A stretch of DNA of 64,000 nucleotides, taken from Candidozyma auris (taxonomy: Eukaryota > Ascomycota > Pichiomycetes > Serinales > Metschnikowiaceae). The notes under the pieces are model-generated. The model worked only from the letters and a program-made list of their open reading frames with translations, had not been told where the DNA came from and ran no database searches. The stretch's first letter is position 1; the number at the start of each line of letters is the position of its first letter. This document shows positions 29,514 to 38,810 of this stretch, one piece after another. Location: NCBI RefSeq assembly GCF_003013715.1, contig NC_072812.1, positions 1,984,001 to 2,048,000 on the forward strand, written 5' to 3'. A program made the translations under genes and the position numbers.

Positions 29514-29822
29514 TTACAATTTCTGGTTGAGAAGTGACTTTAGATAGGTGATCTCTTCATTTAACTGTCTCTCTCTAGACCCATCTTTAACACAAACAAA
29601 TACTAATGCAATAAGCAATCCTATACTTGTCAGCATCAAGAGCGCCAAGACTAATTTAATCTTTAGTAATGCTTTCCGTATTGATTGGATCTCTTTATTG
29701 TTGCCAAGTCCGTACGTCGTAGGATTAGTAGGTAGATGAACTTCACTTTCATCAAAATTCAACCTCTCAAACGGAATCATCTCGACGTAAGCCTCTTGAC
29801 TGCTTGATACTAAGGGTAACAT
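29514..29822 (-). CDS. Small single-pass membrane protein, unknown
   Basis: The product is 102 residues and not recognised. A hydrophilic N-terminal half (about 1-50) is followed by a clear membrane segment, LVLALLMLTSIGLLIALVFVCV (about 58-79), then a short charged tail of about 23 residues with a heptad-like LNEEITYLKSLLNQKL. This could be a small SNARE-like or adaptor protein, but no defining motif is present. The ATG at 29822 is the first in frame and an ATAAAAAG stretch lies about 50 bp upstream. The strong hydrophobic segment makes a chance ORF less likely. Confidence 0.5.
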   Translation of the reverse strand: MLPLVSSSQEAYVEMIPFERLNFDESEVHLPTNPTTYGLGNNKEIQSIRKALLKIKLVLALLMLTSIGLLIALVFVCVKDGSRERQLNEEITYLKSLLNQKL

Positions 29823-30006
29823 TAAATTGAGTCTTCAAGCCATCCACTAAAACTTATCCTCTTTTTATCCTCAAAGAGCCATACTATTCCTCGCTTATAG
29901 AGGTTCGAACAATATGCAGTACAAGCATATATGCCTAATTATGGTGTACGGATTTGATATGGCTTGACTGGATATGATGCACCTCAAATTTTACCCCCTG
30001 CAGATT

Positions 30007-30078
30007 GCCTCCTTAGCTTAGTGGTAGAGCGTTGCACTTGTAATGCAAAGGTCGCTAGTTCAATTCTGGCAGGGGGCA
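30007..30078 (+). tRNA. tRNA-Thr (anticodon TGT)
   Basis: The 72-nt cloverleaf has acceptor arms GCCTCCT and AGGGGGC with discriminator A78, anticodon loop CTTGTAA between TTGCA and TGCAA, and T arm GCTAG/CTGGC with loop TTCAATT. Anticodon TGT reads ACA threonine codons. No intron. A T5 terminator is at 30082-30086. Confidence 0.95.
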
Positions 30079-30203
30079 TTCTTTTTACCAAATCTTATAC
30101 CCATCATTCAGCACCCTATTGGTTTGTTCATTTTCCAAGCATTTGCCCCCACTATTTCGTCTGTCGAGTGTAGACCATCTTAGTCGTGTTTTTGGCGGCG
30201 AGT

Positions 30204-30209
30204 CACGTG
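30204..30209. promoter_or_regulatory. Cbf1-type CACGTG box upstream of MGM1
   Basis: GTCACGTG, 97-102 bp before the MGM1 ATG. Confidence 0.5.
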
Positions 30210-30305
30210 CGTGACGTATCACTAACTCCATACTTTCGCGAGATGTATCCCAAAACACCGATCTCATCCTCCTTACTTCGTACCTAGGAGCTTTACGTTT
30301 CACAA

Positions 30306-33002
30306 ATGTTTAAAGCTGGACTAGTGCTGCGGCACCTGCTACGGTCATTTAGATCCGTCCAGCCTAGGCTTTTTTTCCACATCATCAACAGATCGCCTAT
30401 CACCCGATCAGCACACACTCGCAACCTCCTACTTTCGAGACCTTCCGGGGTGGTCTTCAAGAGGAACATTGGCTTCATCAAAGTCATCGCTAAGGCAACC
30501 AGGGTACCCGCGTATATTGGAGGCACTATGGCTGCTGGGGGCACCTATATCGCTTATAAGGTCGAACAGGCGCAACAATATACCTCTGATCGGTTCAGTG
30601 CAATCAAGGATTTTACCAGTGAGTTGTTCGACAAAACTGGGGACGTATTCAAAGGTCTTGGTGGTGATAAGAGTAATTCAGGAGATGGAAGTGGCGGAGG
30701 AGGTGGTAGTGGCGGCTCGGAAGATGCTGCTGCTTTAGGTGCCACCGCAGCTGCGGTAGGACTATCGTCAGATGAAGAGAGTGATTCGATTGTTGGGGAT
30801 GACGAAGACACAGAGGAAGACGAAGAAACGTTAATCGATCAGGATGACGACGAGCCTCCTGATCTCGAGAATGACGAGACAACCGATGATATGCTCAACT
30901 TAACAAGGCAAATGATTGAGATAAGAAATATTCTCAGCGCTGTTGATCCACAGTCTGAGACTTTGAAACTTCCGCTGATTGTTGTCATCGGGTCTCAATC
31001 GAGCGGCAAGTCGTCTGTGTTAGAAGCCATCGTCGGCCAGGAGTTCTTGCCAAAGGGGAGCAACATGGTCACCAGACGCCCTATTGAGCTCACACTCGTT
31101 AACTCCCCGGACTCAGCCAGCGAAGTTGCCGAGTTTCCCGCGTTGAAAATGTTTAATTTGACTGATTTTACGCAAGTACAGAAAACACTTTTCGACTTGA
31201 ACATGGCAGTCCCAGCTTCCGAATGCATCTCTAACGATCCAATTCAGATCACTGTCAGATCTCCTAGGGTTCCTGATTTGTCCTTAGTGGACTTACCCGG
31301 ATACATTCAGGTTGAGGCCGCTGATCAGCCTACTGAGCTTAAGCAAAAGATTCGTTCGCTTTGCAATCGCTATCTAGAGGCACCTAATATTATTTTGGCA
31401 ATCTCAGCCGCTGATGTTGATTTGGCGAACTCTTCTGCATTGAGAGCCGCAAAGTTAGCGGACCCGTTAGGAGAGCGTACACTTGGTGTAATCACCAAGC
31501 TAGATTTGGTTGAACCAGAAAAAGCTCGCGCCATTTTACTCAACAGGAAATATCCATTAAAGATGGGTTACGTCGGTGTGATAACCAGGGCACCAGATAG
31601 CGGGAAGTCTTCAGGAGGTGGGTTGTTCGGAAGAAAAAGGATAACAGGCTATCAAGCATACGTCGCTCAGCAGAATTTCGAATACCAATTTTTGAAGGAC
31701 AATAAGGAAGCCTTCATCGGAACCATTACTGGTTCAAGAAACCTCAAGAAGAAACTCATGAAAGTATTGGAGAAGTCGATGTCAGCGTCTTTGAGACCAA
31801 CGCATCTCGCGATCCAGCAAGAACTTGAGGAAACCGCCTATCAATTCAAAGTTGAGTTTAATGATCGGTCTCTCACTCCCCAGATGTACTTGGCTAACAA
31901 TATAGACTTGTTGAAGGTTGCCATCAAGGAGTTGAGTCAGAAATTCTCGAGAAACGAGTTGAAGGCTCTCCTTAAGAATGAATTAGATCAAAAAGTTTTG
32001 GACTTGCTTGCGGAAAGGTACTGGAACAAGCCGTTTGATCTTAAAGGTGATGTATATGCATCAACTGAGCCAGACTTGCGTGAACTTTCACAGCTTTCGA
32101 GTGTTGAGGAGGAAAGTTACTGGCACAAAAAATTAGACCTAGCCACTAGCTCTCTCACAAAGCTCGGGGTTGGAAGGCTTTCTACTTCGATGTTAGCAGA
32201 GGCCATTGTCACAGAGATCAACAACATTGTTGACAAAACTCAATTGGCTAACCATCCAATGGCAAAGAAAGCAGTGGAGGATGCTGCAAAGTCCGTTCTA
32301 AAATCGAAGTATTACTCAACTGCCGATCAAGTGGAGAATTGCATTAAACCATACAAGTATGAGGTTGAAATTGAAGATCGTGAGTGGAATGCAAGCAGAG
32401 ATTCTGCGGTGAATCTCATCAAAGAGGAGCTTAGACAGTGTGAAAATGTTTACAGTGCCCTCAAAAAGCTGGTCGGGGGTCGCAAGTTGCAGCAAATTGT
32501 AACCTATTTGGAAAAGCTCAATGGTGAAAGAAAAACTGAAATAGATAGTGACTCGAATGAGACTCTTGGTTTTTCTAAAACTTTGATTGAGCGAGGCAAG
32601 TATGCCATTTTTCTCAAGGAACGGCAAAAGCTTTTGAAGATGAGATACCTGTTCGTCAAAAACCTGAAGAAATGCAAACTGAAAGATAACAAATACCAGT
32701 GTCCTGAAATTTTTATGGATGCCGTTTCTTCAAAGTTGACCTCGACTGCGATCTTGTTTTTGAATGTGGAGCTTTTGAGTGACTTTTACTACAATTTTCC
32801 GAGAAAGCTTGATGAGGAGTTCTTTGGCAATTTGAGTAAAGAACAGATGGAGAGTTTCGCTAAAGAAGACCCAAAGATCAAAAAACATATCGAACTTCAA
32901 GAAAGGAAGGATCTTTTAGAAGATGCTATGCGCAAAATCGAAGGAATATTAGCGTTTCAAAGGCAGAAGATAGAGGATCGACCAAACTCAACGTGGTGGT
33001 GA
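30306..33002 (+). CDS. MGM1: Mitochondrial inner-membrane fusion dynamin
   Basis: The product is 898 residues (yeast Mgm1 is 902; OPA1 in animals). It is a dynamin-like GTPase required for inner-membrane fusion and cristae shape. A basic presequence is followed by a hydrophobic stretch near residues 57-83, the first anchor, and a Gly/Asp/Glu-rich linker at about 118-205 in the region where the rhomboid cuts. The G1 loop GSQSSGKSS is at 229-237, then VDLPGY and ITKLDL for G3 and G4. Codon 224, in LPxIVVIGSQ, is CTG; Ser is the residue I recall in yeast Mgm1. PCP1, the protease that makes short Mgm1, is about 9 kb upstream. Confidence 0.96.
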   Translation: MFKAGLVLRHLLRSFRSVQPRLFFHIINRSPITRSAHTRNLLLSRPSGVVFKRNIGFIKVIAKATRVPAYIGGTMAAGGTYIAYKVEQAQQYTSDRFSAIKDFTSELFDKTGDVFKGLGGDKSNSGDGSGGGGGSGGSEDAAALGATAAAVGLSSDEESDSIVGDDEDTEEDEETLIDQDDDEPPDLENDETTDDMLNLTRQMIEIRNILSAVDPQSETLKLPLIVVIGSQSSGKSSVLEAIVGQEFLPKGSNMVTRRPIELTLVNSPDSASEVAEFPALKMFNLTDFTQVQKTLFDLNMAVPASECISNDPIQITVRSPRVPDLSLVDLPGYIQVEAADQPTELKQKIRSLCNRYLEAPNIILAISAADVDLANSSALRAAKLADPLGERTLGVITKLDLVEPEKARAILLNRKYPLKMGYVGVITRAPDSGKSSGGGLFGRKRITGYQAYVAQQNFEYQFLKDNKEAFIGTITGSRNLKKKLMKVLEKSMSASLRPTHLAIQQELEETAYQFKVEFNDRSLTPQMYLANNIDLLKVAIKELSQKFSRNELKALLKNELDQKVLDLLAERYWNKPFDLKGDVYASTEPDLRELSQLSSVEEESYWHKKLDLATSSLTKLGVGRLSTSMLAEAIVTEINNIVDKTQLANHPMAKKAVEDAAKSVLKSKYYSTADQVENCIKPYKYEVEIEDREWNASRDSAVNLIKEELRQCENVYSALKKLVGGRKLQQIVTYLEKLNGERKTEIDSDSNETLGFSKTLIERGKYAIFLKERQKLLKMRYLFVKNLKKCKLKDNKYQCPEIFMDAVSSKLTSTAILFLNVELLSDFYYNFPRKLDEEFFGNLSKEQMESFAKEDPKIKKHIELQERKDLLEDAMRKIEGILAFQRQKIEDRPNSTWW

Positions 33003-33092
33003 TTTTACGACGATGACGATAGCGCTCTTATATAAAATAATGTACATTTTGATGCAAAAGAAGAATCTATAAAATGATGATGCAGACTTATT

Positions 33093-35705
33093 TCATTGCA
33101 CGGCCCTTACAATACGCTCAAACAACGTGTCCAATGCAATTCCGTCGATGTTCGTGAAAATAGGCTCAATGTGTGCGAGATCAAGAAGACGCTGAGAGGT
33201 CCATTTTTCGGTATCATTAGTGTCATCTACTTCAAGACCCGCCAGACCATCCACGGAACGTGCGTGCAACACATTAGCTGCTGCTTGGGCGTTTACCAAC
33301 AAATTGTTCATCTGCTCAGCCAAATTCTCTGTACTGTCCAAATCTCTGGCGACAGGACTTATCAACGAGGCACGAGAGGCAGAATCAACGAAGACAAAAC
33401 CAGAAGGCAGAGCAGTTAACGAAACCACCAATTGCTTATGCACAATTTCGTGAACTGGACTGAGCCTACTTGGTGAGAAGATCAGGATTTTGCAACCAAA
33501 ACCCTGACCTTCGTATGGCTTGGGCTGGTTCACTGCAACAGCTATTATGTTCCTCAGGGTATCTGCGGCTATCAAGTTGCGTGCACCATAGTCGAGAAAC
33601 TTAACTGCCAATGAAGTCTCCTCACCTTTCACAAGGTCAAACAGCAACACCAGCGTTGCCAGTGCAAGAACAAGATGAGACTCCAAGAGAGCCACGAACT
33701 CCACTGGAGCAGAAAGACGTGGGAACGTGAAATCAACAGGCTCAAGCAGTTGTGGATCGTACGCTTTCGTTTCTGTATTATGACTGACAACCAAGAGAGA
33801 AGAGTCCGTAGCCCAAGCAGCTGCCACTGGAGCAGGGGCCAGTGCTGAGGGAGGAAGAGCACGACGAAGAGTCCACACAGTTTGAGACCTTGTGGCCGCC
33901 GTTTTTCCTTTAGCATTGTTGCGAGTAGCAGCGGGACGAGGACGCCAGATACGCACGCCACCATGAGAGTCCACAGTGGCGACAATTTCTGAAGTCGGCA
34001 GAACAACAATGGCACCAACAACAAGACCTGGACCATGAGGATCAACTATCTTCAGCGCAAGGTGCCATTGAGAATCCTCGGCTGACCAGGACCAAAACTT
34101 AAGAGCAAACGCCGTATCGTTCTTGGAAAGAAGATTATCCAAGTCAGACTTGGGCATCAGATCGAATGTACACATCCATTTACCGTTCTTTGTGAATGCA
34201 AGCTTTTCAACCTGAGGATCCACAATCTTGTGTTCGCTCTTGACTCTACCGATATCGAGCTGAGGTGCAACATGTTGAATGAAAGCTTGTTCACCACGGG
34301 CAAGATCGAATGCTTGAATAGACAGCCCGTTTGGGAGGTAAAGATGATTCGTTTTAAAGTTGACCATAGTGAGAGCACTAATATCCGGCCTAATGAAGTC
34401 ATATTTCTCGAGAATTCTAGGCTTTGAGTTGACTTGTTTTTGGTCCTCTTCGTCCTCATTCCCGCTCTCTTCATCGCTGTCGTGGGCTCCAACTACTTCT
34501 TTTTTCTTCAAATACTGACGAACTTTACGTCTGAATGTATCTGTAGTTGATGTCATCTGTGGGCGACATGAGGAAACCGCAAGACGAGATACAAGGTCCA
34601 CTGCAGAAATCACGACAATTTCACTTTGGGCAAGATTTACTGCACCGCTTCCAACGGCTATGGGTGAAAGCATAATGTTGTACACGTCAGGGCGGTTTGG
34701 GTCAATAGAAATAGCAGTGATAGAACCACTAAGACGAGGCAAAAACTGCGTTTTACCCAGCTCAAGGTTCCAAATGACCAATACTTTCTCTGAACCTCCC
34801 GAAATAAGATATCTCTGATCAGCTGAAAAAGCAACGTCGTGAGCGCCCTCAAAATGCCATTTCAACGCACGCTGATTTCCGCTATCATCTTTACTGTCCT
34901 TTCTGTCTCGCTCCTGAGGATACAAAAGGTAGATTGGTCCATGAGTGGAAGCAACTGCCGCGATGCCCTGATCACTCACAGCTAATGCCAGAGCTGGAGG
35001 ACCTGAATAATTCATCACGAGCCTTGTTTGATCTAAAACGTCATTCACGGAGGCAGATGACGTTGAGCCATTTTGGAGATGACTTTTCAGCTCCAGAGTT
35101 ATGTGTCTCTTCATCATTTGCACGCCCACTTTTAGGTCGTAAATTAGTACATGACCCTTTTTCGACACTGCCAAGTGGTTTCGACTTCTGGAAACTCCAT
35201 ACTTATATACATTGGGGACGGTGAGCATGCGATGAGAAATGCCGGTCTCTTTCTCGATTTGATACACATTAAGCGTTTTTGGACCATGTTCAGATGCAAA
35301 ACTTTGCTCTGAAAAGAGCCCAATGCCATAGTAGCTGGTATCATCAATCAAAAAAATGTCCTGTAGATGCAAGTTTCCTGGAGTGATGTGCTGCCTGGCA
35401 ACTACTGGATGTGCCACATTTTCCTTCCAATTGACGTAGAGTACTTTTTGTTTTGAAGTGAAAATGATAACTTGACAGTCATTTTCGTCATCTATAAAGG
35501 CAGCAATGGCATCATGAATATCCAAGTCTACCACACGAACACACTGTCTTGTGGAGTTGTAGTAGACTCTGATTTGGTACGCAAGAAGCACGATAGTGTG
35601 GGTCCCGTCTTTCGAAGAAACCGCTGGAAAAGTCAGCCCTTGCTTAAAAGGGATAGGAGATCCTCCTGACGACACAGTAACACGCCAGGATCTGGGAAGC
35701 TTCAT
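33093..35705 (-). CDS. NAN1: U3 snoRNP t-UTP subunit Utp17/Nan1
   Basis: The product is 870 residues (yeast Nan1 is 896; human WDR75). It is part of the t-UTP (UTP-A) subcomplex of the small-subunit processome, which couples rDNA transcription with pre-18S processing in the nucleolus. Two WD40 propellers are expected; visible repeat signatures include VAFSADQRYLISGGSEKVLVIWNLE and IVATVDSHGGVRIWRPR. A linker of charged residues (about 400-440) with an acidic DSDEESGNEDEEDQ segment separates them. The ATG at 35705 begins MKLPRSWRVTVSSGGSPIPF. It is divergent from RPB10 across 335 bp and convergent with MGM1 (90 bp between stops). Confidence 0.87.
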   Translation of the reverse strand: MKLPRSWRVTVSSGGSPIPFKQGLTFPAVSSKDGTHTIVLLAYQIRVYYNSTRQCVRVVDLDIHDAIAAFIDDENDCQVIIFTSKQKVLYVNWKENVAHPVVARQHITPGNLHLQDIFLIDDTSYYGIGLFSEQSFASEHGPKTLNVYQIEKETGISHRMLTVPNVYKYGVSRSRNHLAVSKKGHVLIYDLKVGVQMMKRHITLELKSHLQNGSTSSASVNDVLDQTRLVMNYSGPPALALAVSDQGIAAVASTHGPIYLLYPQERDRKDSKDDSGNQRALKWHFEGAHDVAFSADQRYLISGGSEKVLVIWNLELGKTQFLPRLSGSITAISIDPNRPDVYNIMLSPIAVGSGAVNLAQSEIVVISAVDLVSRLAVSSCRPQMTSTTDTFRRKVRQYLKKKEVVGAHDSDEESGNEDEEDQKQVNSKPRILEKYDFIRPDISALTMVNFKTNHLYLPNGLSIQAFDLARGEQAFIQHVAPQLDIGRVKSEHKIVDPQVEKLAFTKNGKWMCTFDLMPKSDLDNLLSKNDTAFALKFWSWSAEDSQWHLALKIVDPHGPGLVVGAIVVLPTSEIVATVDSHGGVRIWRPRPAATRNNAKGKTAATRSQTVWTLRRALPPSALAPAPVAAAWATDSSLLVVSHNTETKAYDPQLLEPVDFTFPRLSAPVEFVALLESHLVLALATLVLLFDLVKGEETSLAVKFLDYGARNLIAADTLRNIIAVAVNQPKPYEGQGFGCKILIFSPSRLSPVHEIVHKQLVVSLTALPSGFVFVDSASRASLISPVARDLDSTENLAEQMNNLLVNAQAAANVLHARSVDGLAGLEVDDTNDTEKWTSQRLLDLAHIEPIFTNIDGIALDTLFERIVRAVQ

Positions 35706-36040
35706 CTATGGGATTGATGACTTGATGCTGGGGAATTTTTATGAGATGCCTGAGAAGAGATGCCGGAAGTGGGCTAGTCACGTGCAGCGCTTCGGAAAAG
35801 CCTAAAGTCGGGATATTAAACCACTCGAATTTGAATTAAAAAATCATGAAGTATTTATTAAAGACGTCTGTATTGCCACAAAGCTCTATGCTTCACGAAC
35901 TAGATCATCTGTACGTTTGCTTGACCCCTCTTGGCAAATTCGTTTCTTTGCACCTGTACATTGCACCTCAGATACGGGAACACAGAAAAAAAATTATCTA
36001 GTATCTACATCTTCAAGACTTTGGTCCATAGACAACAGCG
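35706..36040. other. Divergent promoter region NAN1/RPB10
   Basis: 335 bp, with a GTCACGTG box about 74 bp from the NAN1 ATG and AT-rich DNA towards RPB10. No gene seen. Confidence 0.45.
35779..35784. promoter_or_regulatory. Cbf1-type CACGTG box upstream of NAN1
   Basis: GTCACGTG, 74-79 bp before the NAN1 ATG. Confidence 0.5.
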
Positions 36041-36259
36041 ATGATTATTCCTATTCGCTGCTTCTCTTGTGGTAAAGTTGTTGGTGACAAGTGGGAGACA
36101 TACTTGACTTTGTTGCAAGATGAGACCTTGACTGAGGGCGATGCTCTTGACCAGCTCAAGTTGAAAAGATACTGTTGCAGAAGAATGGTGTTAACCCACG
36201 TGGATTTGATCGAGAAATTTTTGAGATACAATCCTTTGGAGAAGAAGGATTTGAACTAA
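36041..36259 (+). CDS. RPB10: RNA polymerase I/II/III subunit ABC10-beta
   Basis: The product is 72 residues (70 in yeast). Rpb10 is a zinc-binding subunit shared by the three nuclear RNA polymerases. The zinc ligands Cys7, Cys10, Cys45 and Cys46 are present in [14 protein letters not shown] and KRYCCRRM, and the C-terminus [19 protein letters not shown] is nearly invariant across fungi. No intron. Confidence 0.98.
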   Translation: MIIPIRCFSCGKVVGDKWETYLTLLQDETLTEGDALDQLKLKRYCCRRMVLTHVDLIEKFLRYNPLEKKDLN

Positions 36260-36608
36260 TTATTTGGACATCTTTGCATTCGATCTTGTGGTGATGCTCA
36301 TTGAAGTATCGCTGCCGTGTACTATAGGAAACGGAATTAGTAATATAGTTTGAACGACAATGAGTGTAGGGTTTAAGGAATTTGATATTGCAATATGAGA
36401 TTGCGTTGTCGAGAGAGGACATTAACAGAAGTCAAGTCTGTTTTTCAATGTAGAGCTGTCCCTACGTTCGAAGTACAAGCTCTTGTTTAATTCTACGTTG
36501 TACAGTAAACAATGTTGCAGAATGAAGAATATTCAACGTACGATAATTCTAGATTTCAGCTCTAAATCATTCTCCCGAAGCAACTAGAGTGCCTGAACAA
36601 GGTCTCGC
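36260..36608. other. Convergent intergenic region RPB10/CPS1
   Basis: 349 bp between two stops, AT-rich. No gene or motif noted. Confidence 0.4.
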
Positions 36609-38315
36609 TTACTGCTGCACTACCTGGATGAATTCATAGAAAAAGGCAAGCAAGCGCAAATGGTTGTCGAACTCAATGTGCTCGTCAACGCTGTGAACGT
36701 TGGTGTCCTTCAAGAAGTCCAACATAAACATAGGGCTGTATCTGTAAATATGATCAGTCAAGTTCCAGTAGTGTCTGGTGTCGGTATTACCAGTCATGAT
36801 TGCAGGTGCAACCACAACAGGGTCAGTCAAGTTGGTGAAGACATAGTCCTCAAAAATATGTCTTGTTACACCAGCCACATAACCCCAAAGCTCATCGCCA
36901 ACTGGAGTCACAGGTGCAGTTTCCGTAGACTTACCCGATACGTGGACATCAAAGTTGCCCTTCGCAGTTGGCTCAAGCAACTTTTTACCAAATGCATTGA
37001 GACCCACATCGTGTTTCTTTGCAACAGCCAACACTTTTTTGGTGATTGCTTCCTTGACAGAGTCTACATTTTTCTCGATTGCAACTCTGTGGTTGACCAA
37101 TAACTTGGCGTTTTCAGGTAAAGCGTTGTTCTTCTCACCACCGCTTATGATATCCAAAGCCTGTGAGGTTTGCATCAAGTAACGGAGAGAGGGGATCTTG
37201 GATAATTGTTTGAGCACGAACGAGTTAGCAACCTTGTCATAACCAGCACGCAAAATCAGCTTCCTCAAAATTCCTGGAATTTTCTTCCTATGGTCGTGGG
37301 CAGCCTGGCATTGCAACATATGCAAGGTAGGATTCAATTCGGTGAGAACTGGCTCATACTGCTCCTGTTCGATAACATAGGCCAATTCAGACAATATACC
37401 GATTGAGGTGTGATCTGGTGGAACAGATGAGTGGCCACCAGGGGTTGTAAGAGATATCTCGACGTCTACGTAGCCTTTCTCACCAGTACCAGGCATGGCA
37501 ATAATGTTACCAGTGAAAGGGTCCTTAGTGAGACCGGCGCCCTCGTCAATGATGGCATAGATACCATCCTTGCCAAATCTCTCCTCCAAATAGCCTGCGA
37601 TGTGCAGAGCGCCGTGCCAGCCTGATACCTCTTCATCCATACCAAAAGCAGCAATGATACCTCTTTCAGGCTTGAAGTCTTGCTTGATCAAAATCTCCAA
37701 CGTCTCCATGATCGACACAAGCACGTTCTTGCAGTCCGACACACCACGTCCAAACATGGTCTTTCCATCGAAGTAACCCTCAAATGGTGGGTGTGACCAG
37801 TCTCCCAAGGTTTCTTCTTGAACGGGAACAACGTCTTGGTGAGCGGTCAACATCAATGGCTTGAGCTTGGAGTTTGAACCTTTCCAATAGAAAACTAGGC
37901 CATACGTATTGACAGTGTTCACTTCCAAGTGCTCGTAGACAGTAGGGAAAGTCTTCTCCAAGTACTTATGAAACTTCTTAAACTTGGCCCAGTACTCTGG
38001 GTTGGAGTCCACTTCTGGAGGATCATCGTAGATCTGAGTATCGACCTGAACAGCTTTCAGGAGCTTTTCGGCTGAAACTTTCCTAAATTCGTCACCTTGC
38101 AAAATGTTGGTTACCGTGGAGTTGTCCTTGTAGAACAGCTCTGGTCTTTCTATTTTCACAATGGGACAGATATCGGTGTCCTGGCCCAAGAGGAGGATCT
38201 TGCTCCAAGCGAACAAGTTAGTGCTGAAGAACACAATTACCACTACAATTGCGGCAATTGATACGGCACCGTATTTTTTCGATTTCTTCGAATTTTCGTC
38301 AGGAAGCCCAATCAT
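36609..38315 (-). CDS. CPS1: Vacuolar Gly-Xaa carboxypeptidase S
   Basis: The product is 568 residues (576 in yeast). Carboxypeptidase S is a zinc M20 metallopeptidase of the vacuole that releases amino acids from peptides. A short cytosolic tail rich in Lys and one membrane segment (about 17-37, GAVSIAAIVVVIVFFSTNLF) make it type II, sorted through the multivesicular body pathway. Metal ligands include His159 in TAHQDVVPV and Asp194 in GVSDCK; the general base lies in DEEVSG, and GGHSSVPPDHTS follows. The frame opens at a GTG (38348), but 38315 is the first ATG; a TATATAA on the minus strand lies about 50 bp further upstream. Confidence 0.95.
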   Translation of the reverse strand: MIGLPDENSKKSKKYGAVSIAAIVVVIVFFSTNLFAWSKILLLGQDTDICPIVKIERPELFYKDNSTVTNILQGDEFRKVSAEKLLKAVQVDTQIYDDPPEVDSNPEYWAKFKKFHKYLEKTFPTVYEHLEVNTVNTYGLVFYWKGSNSKLKPLMLTAHQDVVPVQEETLGDWSHPPFEGYFDGKTMFGRGVSDCKNVLVSIMETLEILIKQDFKPERGIIAAFGMDEEVSGWHGALHIAGYLEERFGKDGIYAIIDEGAGLTKDPFTGNIIAMPGTGEKGYVDVEISLTTPGGHSSVPPDHTSIGILSELAYVIEQEQYEPVLTELNPTLHMLQCQAAHDHRKKIPGILRKLILRAGYDKVANSFVLKQLSKIPSLRYLMQTSQALDIISGGEKNNALPENAKLLVNHRVAIEKNVDSVKEAITKKVLAVAKKHDVGLNAFGKKLLEPTAKGNFDVHVSGKSTETAPVTPVGDELWGYVAGVTRHIFEDYVFTNLTDPVVVAPAIMTGNTDTRHYWNLTDHIYRYSPMFMLDFLKDTNVHSVDEHIEFDNHLRLLAFFYEFIQVVQQ

Positions 38316-38325
38316 GAATAATAAG

Positions 38326-38335
38326 TGGTTGCAAA
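38326..38335 (+). promoter_or_regulatory. TGGYTGCRAA motif beside the CPS1 ATG
   Basis: TGGTTGCAAA, only 11 bp upstream of the CPS1 ATG and so probably in its 5' leader. On the strand opposite to CPS1. Confidence 0.35.
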
Positions 38336-38613
38336 AAAGTTCTCTCACGGAATGAGAGTTTCACTTATATAGAGCTTCAATTCCGCGAGCTTACCAAATA
38401 GGTGCCGGCTAATCAGCTGGCTCCGAACGATGCTCGGTGATACCGAGCAGGTCTCGGAATCCCCAATTCCATTATTCCAGCGCTCAGTTTTAATCAAAAA
38501 TAGCTTATAATACGAGTTGAGTAAGTAATTGAATGAGGACCAATGATATTTGGGCAAATGGATATTACTATTCTCTGGTATTCCTCTATAAAGCTTCCTC
38601 TTGATGAGGGCAG

Positions 38614-38623
38614 TGGCTGCAAA
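38614..38623 (+). promoter_or_regulatory. TGGYTGCRAA motif upstream of CPS1
   Basis: TGGCTGCAAA, 299 bp before the CPS1 ATG. Confidence 0.45.
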
Positions 38624-38810
38624 ATACGTCCTCTTCTATTGTGATCAAGTGTAGACAAAATTAGCGAAAAATAATAACACCAATTAACAAAGCATTAGAT
38701 GAACAATGCTAAGTACGAGTTACACTGTTGATTGTAGTTCATAAATGCACCCTGCCTACAAGAGGTTTTACCATCTCTCCTCATTCCTATGTACATGTAT
38801 ACGCCTCAGC

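Larger units (their letters stand above)
29823..30305. other. Intergenic region with tRNA-Thr and MGM1 promoter
   Basis: Outside the tRNA (30007-30078) and the CACGTG box (30204) I see no further gene in this 483-bp stretch. Confidence 0.45.
38316..38810. other. Intergenic region CPS1/MRP7
   Basis: 495 bp holding the CPS1 promoter and the MRP7 3' region. Two copies of the recurrent motif (38326, 38614). No extra gene seen. Confidence 0.45.
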
